Shown: in pieces, positions 5,726-7,444 of the stretch
Layout of the letters: each line of letters starts with the position of its first letter
Position numbering within the stretch: the first letter of the stretch is position 1
Assembly (NCBI GenBank): GCA_017455225.1
Contig: JAFTBL010000021.1
Location: 1-7,444, forward strand
Source: Oscillospiraceae bacterium
GTDB taxonomy: Bacteria > Bacillota_A > Clostridia > Oscillospirales > Oscillospiraceae
DNA: 7,444 bases
Direction of reading: 5' to 3'
Program-made: the position numbers and the translations under genes
Notes under the pieces: generated by a model
Database searches by the model: none
What the model saw: only the letters and a program-made list of their open reading frames with translations
Told to the model about the DNA's origin: nothing

Positions 5726-6652
5726 ATGTATCGGATCGGGATCGATCTGGGAGGCACCAACATTGCCGTGGGCGTGGTCAACGAGGCCCATGAGATCGTG
5801 GCCCACCACAGCGTGCCCACGCTGGCCCAGCGTGACGCCGCCGCCGTGATCGCCGACATGGGCGACGCGGTGGACACCGTGCTGTCCAAGGCGGGCGTGA
5901 CCGTCGGCGAGTGCGCCTCCATCGGCGTTGGCTCGCCCGGCAACTGCGACAGTGACCGCGGCGTGGTGGTGCGGGCATATAACCTGCATTGGTTCGACGT
6001 GCCGGTGTGCGACCTGCTGGCAAAGCGGTTCGGCCTGCCCGTCCGGCTCAGCAACGACGCCAACTGCGCCGCGCTGGCAGAAACGGTAGCCGGCGCCGCC
6101 AAGGGCTGCCGCAACATGGTGCTCATCACGCTGGGCACCGGCGTGGGCGGCGGCATCATCATCAACGGGAAGATCTACGCCGGCATGCGCAGCGCCGGCG
6201 CCGAGCTGGGGCATATGCTGCTGGTGCTGGACGGCGAGCCCTGCACCTGCGGCCGCTGCGGCTGCTGGGAGGCATACGCCTCCGCCACGGCGCTGTGCCG
6301 TCAGGCCACCCGTGCCGCCCAGCAGTATCCCGCCTCGCTGCTGGCCAAGGTGCCGGAAATGACCGGCAAGGCTGTGTTCGACGCGGCGCAGCAGGGCGAC
6401 GAGGCGGCGCAGGCGGTGCTCCGCCGCTACTGCGAATACGTGGGCGCGGGGCTTACGGATCTGGTCAACGCCCTCGCCCCGGAGATGATCCTGCTGGGCG
6501 GCGGCATCAGCCGTCAGGGCGAACGGCTTCTGACCCCCGTGCGAAATTACGTGATCGCCCATTGCTTCGGGCAGAAGCAGGGCGCCGTGCCCGTCATTGC
6601 GGCCGCGGCGCTGGGCAACGAGGCGGGCGTCATCGGCGCCGCGGCGCTGTAA
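5726..6652 (+). CDS. ROK-family sugar kinase (glucokinase-like)
   Basis: A 308-residue ROK protein, with no N-terminal helix-turn-helix, so a kinase and not a repressor. It phosphorylates a hexose, probably glucose or an amino/acyl-amino sugar, with ATP in the cytosol. The phosphate-binding DLGGTN is at 7-12, and the catalytic Asp111 lies in NDANCAALAE. TLGTGVGGGI (135-144) is the second ATP loop. The ROK zinc site is complete: His163 in ELGHM, then CTCGRCGCWE with Cys173, 175, 178 and 180, followed by Glu182. LLGGGISRQG near 255-264 closes the adenosine pocket. An AAAGGAG site (5708-5714) lies 11 nt before the ATG, a little long. It is the last gene of the apparent operon with the oxidoreductase and is followed by a terminator. 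Specificity (glucose, ManNAc, GlcNAc, other) is open. Confidence 0.93.
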   Translation: MYRIGIDLGGTNIAVGVVNEAHEIVAHHSVPTLAQRDAAAVIADMGDAVDTVLSKAGVTVGECASIGVGSPGNCDSDRGVVVRAYNLHWFDVPVCDLLAKRFGLPVRLSNDANCAALAETVAGAAKGCRNMVLITLGTGVGGGIIINGKIYAGMRSAGAELGHMLLVLDGEPCTCGRCGCWEAYASATALCRQATRAAQQYPASLLAKVPEMTGKAVFDAAQQGDEAAQAVLRRYCEYVGAGLTDLVNALAPEMILLGGGISRQGERLLTPVRNYVIAHCFGQKQGAVPVIAAAALGNEAGVIGAAAL

Positions 6653-6674
6653 CGCCCCGTCAAAACAAAAAACG

Positions 6675-6702
6675 AAACCGGCCGCTCTTGCGGCCGGTTT
6701 TT
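6675..6702. terminator. Bidirectional terminator after the ROK kinase
   Basis: An 11-bp stem (6675-6685 with 6690-6700, arm AAACCGGCCGC, loop TCTT) is followed by TTTTTC on the plus strand. On the minus strand it is followed by the T-rich complement of 6661-6674. It ends the PPTase-oxidoreductase-kinase operon and, from the other side, the converging DUF3783 gene. Confidence 0.92.
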
Positions 6703-6713
6703 CTTGTCACGGC

Positions 6714-7085
6714 TCACTCATGGGCACGGCGGCCGGCGTCGAACGCCGCCCGCTCCCGGCACAGCTCCTCGTATAGCGCCTGCACCGTCCATCCGGCGTT
6801 GGTGGGCGTCAGCACCGCCTTGAGCGCTATGGAGCACCGCTGCTGCCGCAGCTGCGCCAGCAGCGCGTCCAGCTGACCCTCGCTCAGTTGTGCCAGCACC
6901 AGCAGTTCTTCCTCGAAGGGGGCGTCCACCAGCGCCGCCGTCCCGTCGCCGCGCAAAAGCGCCTCCAGCGTGGTGCCGAAGCGCTCCGGCGCCACCTCTG
7001 CATAGCGGCAGCCGCACCGCAGCGCCGCCAAAACCACGGCGCTCCTCTTTTTCCCGCTGATGTTGCACCCCAGCACCACAGGCAT
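6714..7085 (-). CDS. DUF3783 domain protein
   Basis: A 123-residue soluble protein. The C-terminal half is typical of DUF3783, a small family of unknown function widespread in Clostridia. The core is PFEEELLVLAQLSEGQLDALL (two lines, residues 56-76) followed by IALKAVLTPTNAGWTV (86-101) and LYEEL (104-108). The N-terminal part (1-50) starts MPVVLGCNISGKK and looks like a short alpha/beta region with Cys7, 24 and 26, less conserved. The ATG at 7083-7085 has a purine-rich AAAGGGGG site upstream (about 7092-7099 on the plus strand). It converges with the ROK kinase and shares its terminator. About 84 nt upstream of its start lies the end of an insertion sequence, which may have replaced its natural upstream region. 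No catalytic motif is seen and no function is claimed. Confidence 0.82.
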   Translation of the reverse strand: MPVVLGCNISGKKRSAVVLAALRCGCRYAEVAPERFGTTLEALLRGDGTAALVDAPFEEELLVLAQLSEGQLDALLAQLRQQRCSIALKAVLTPTNAGWTVQALYEELCRERAAFDAGRRAHE

Positions 7086-7168
7086 CCGCTTCGCCCCCTT
7101 TACCGGCCTATCTTATCATATCCCCCGCGCCGGCGCAAGGGCGCGCATTTTTTTCTTTTCTTTTTCCG

Positions 7169-7444
7169 TGTAGGTTTGTCAATGATGTGTTACACAACGG
7201 GAAAAGAAGAAAGGACCTGTTTAGGTGAGTGCCAGCGGAGTGGGCGCATAGGGAAGTTATTGTATTTGTACTGCCAGACAGCAAGTTGTTTTTGAAAGTC
7301 TTTAAAGGAATAGAACTTGTGTGAGGCGTAGAAGTACTCGTTGTCTTTGCGGTGACTGCGTTCAACCTTGCCGTTGTGCCGAGGCGTGAAGACCTTGATG
7401 AGCTTGTGGCGGATACCCAGCTCTTCAAGCGTCCGCTGAAAGAG
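7169..7444 (-). mobile_element. Terminal part of an IS481-like insertion sequence
   Basis: The transposase fragment (7190-7444) is followed outward by a short non-coding end. The likely tip is TGTAGGTTTGTCAATG starting at 7169, beginning with the TG(T) typical of IS481 ends. The base composition drops clearly to more AT-rich from about 7170 compared with the surrounding GC-rich genes. The other end, and so the target duplication, is outside the window; the boundary is a best estimate. Confidence 0.75.
7190..7444 (-). CDS. IS481-like transposase, C-terminal part (5' end cut by window)
   Basis: The last 84 residues of a DDE-type transposase, entering from beyond the right window edge and ending with TAA at 7190-7192. 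It reads IRHKLIKVFTPRHNGKVERS then HRKDNEYFY. This is the third part of the rve/DDE core, where the Glu of KVERSH is the final catalytic acid. KFYSFKDFQKQLA and NNFPMRPLRWHSPKQVL follow, typical of IS481-type (integrase core) transposases of Clostridia. The family call rests on these motifs; an IS3-like origin is less likely because IS3 proteins have a different N-x-x-x-E-S-F-F pattern here. The enzyme would cut and join DNA at the IS ends. The visible part is intact without stops, so the element may be active, but the N-terminal helix-turn-helix and first two Asp lie outside. Confidence 0.88.
   Translation of the reverse strand, partial: LFQRTLEELGIRHKLIKVFTPRHNGKVERSHRKDNEYFYASHKFYSFKDFQKQLAVWQYKYNNFPMRPLRWHSPKQVLSSFPVV

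Noticed and set aside
4609..6165. A 518-codon minus-strand open frame opposite the oxidoreductase and kinase.
   Set aside because: A shadow of GC-rich coding DNA: the plus-strand frames have clear family motifs, and the minus frame has low-complexity Ala/Gly/His/Val text with no motif.
1..7444. CRISPR arrays, tRNA/rRNA genes, toxin-antitoxin or defence genes.
   Set aside because: Reading both strands showed no spaced repeats, no cloverleaf-like gaps and no such protein motifs. Gaps between genes are all under 200 nt and are filled by promoters and terminators.

Overview
The window is a compact, GC-rich stretch of a bacterial chromosome. It most likely comes from an endospore-forming Clostridia of the high-GC gut Oscillospirales type. 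The clues are a SpoIIID sporulation regulator, a FeoB gene followed by its small Cys-rich partner, an EpsC-type serine acetyltransferase, a DUF3783 protein, strong AGGAGG-type ribosome binding sites and TTGACA/TATAAT promoters. The species cannot be fixed from the sequence alone.

Layout, left to right. (1) 1-884 (+): the end of feoB (ferrous iron transporter, cut by the window edge), the FeoB-associated Cys-rich small membrane protein, and a strong terminator. (2) 910-1899: a promoter region and serine O-acetyltransferase (+), converging on spoIIID (-) across a shared bidirectional terminator. The spoIIID reading frame is complete but has no ATG, GTG or TTG start. An ATC sits exactly where homologues have their initiator Met. 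(3) 2247-2768 (+): a clear sigma-A-type promoter, a small acidic lipoprotein divergent from spoIIID, and a near-perfect palindromic terminator. (4) 2777-3963 (-): a 376-residue GNAT-like protein of unknown substrate with its own promoter. (5) 4023-6702 (+): an apparent three-gene operon of an Sfp-type phosphopantetheinyl transferase, a Gfo/Idh/MocA oxidoreductase (ATGA overlap) and a ROK-family sugar kinase (19-nt gap), closed by a terminator. (6) 6714-7085 (-): a DUF3783 protein. (7) 7169-7444 (-): the terminal part of an IS481-like insertion sequence, more AT-rich than its surroundings, containing the C-terminal 84 residues of its transposase.

The genes are mostly housekeeping or accessory metabolism: iron uptake, cysteine synthesis, carrier-protein activation and sugar phosphorylation/oxidation. 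There is one sporulation regulator and one mobile element. I see no CRISPR array, defence island, tRNA, rRNA or recognisable riboswitch, and no gene-free stretch over 300 bases. I do not see convincing evidence of a new multi-gene system. The best leads are the non-canonical start of spoIIID, the odd three-gene operon with a palindrome over its -10 box, and the IS end with an outward-facing -35-like box upstream of the DUF3783 gene.
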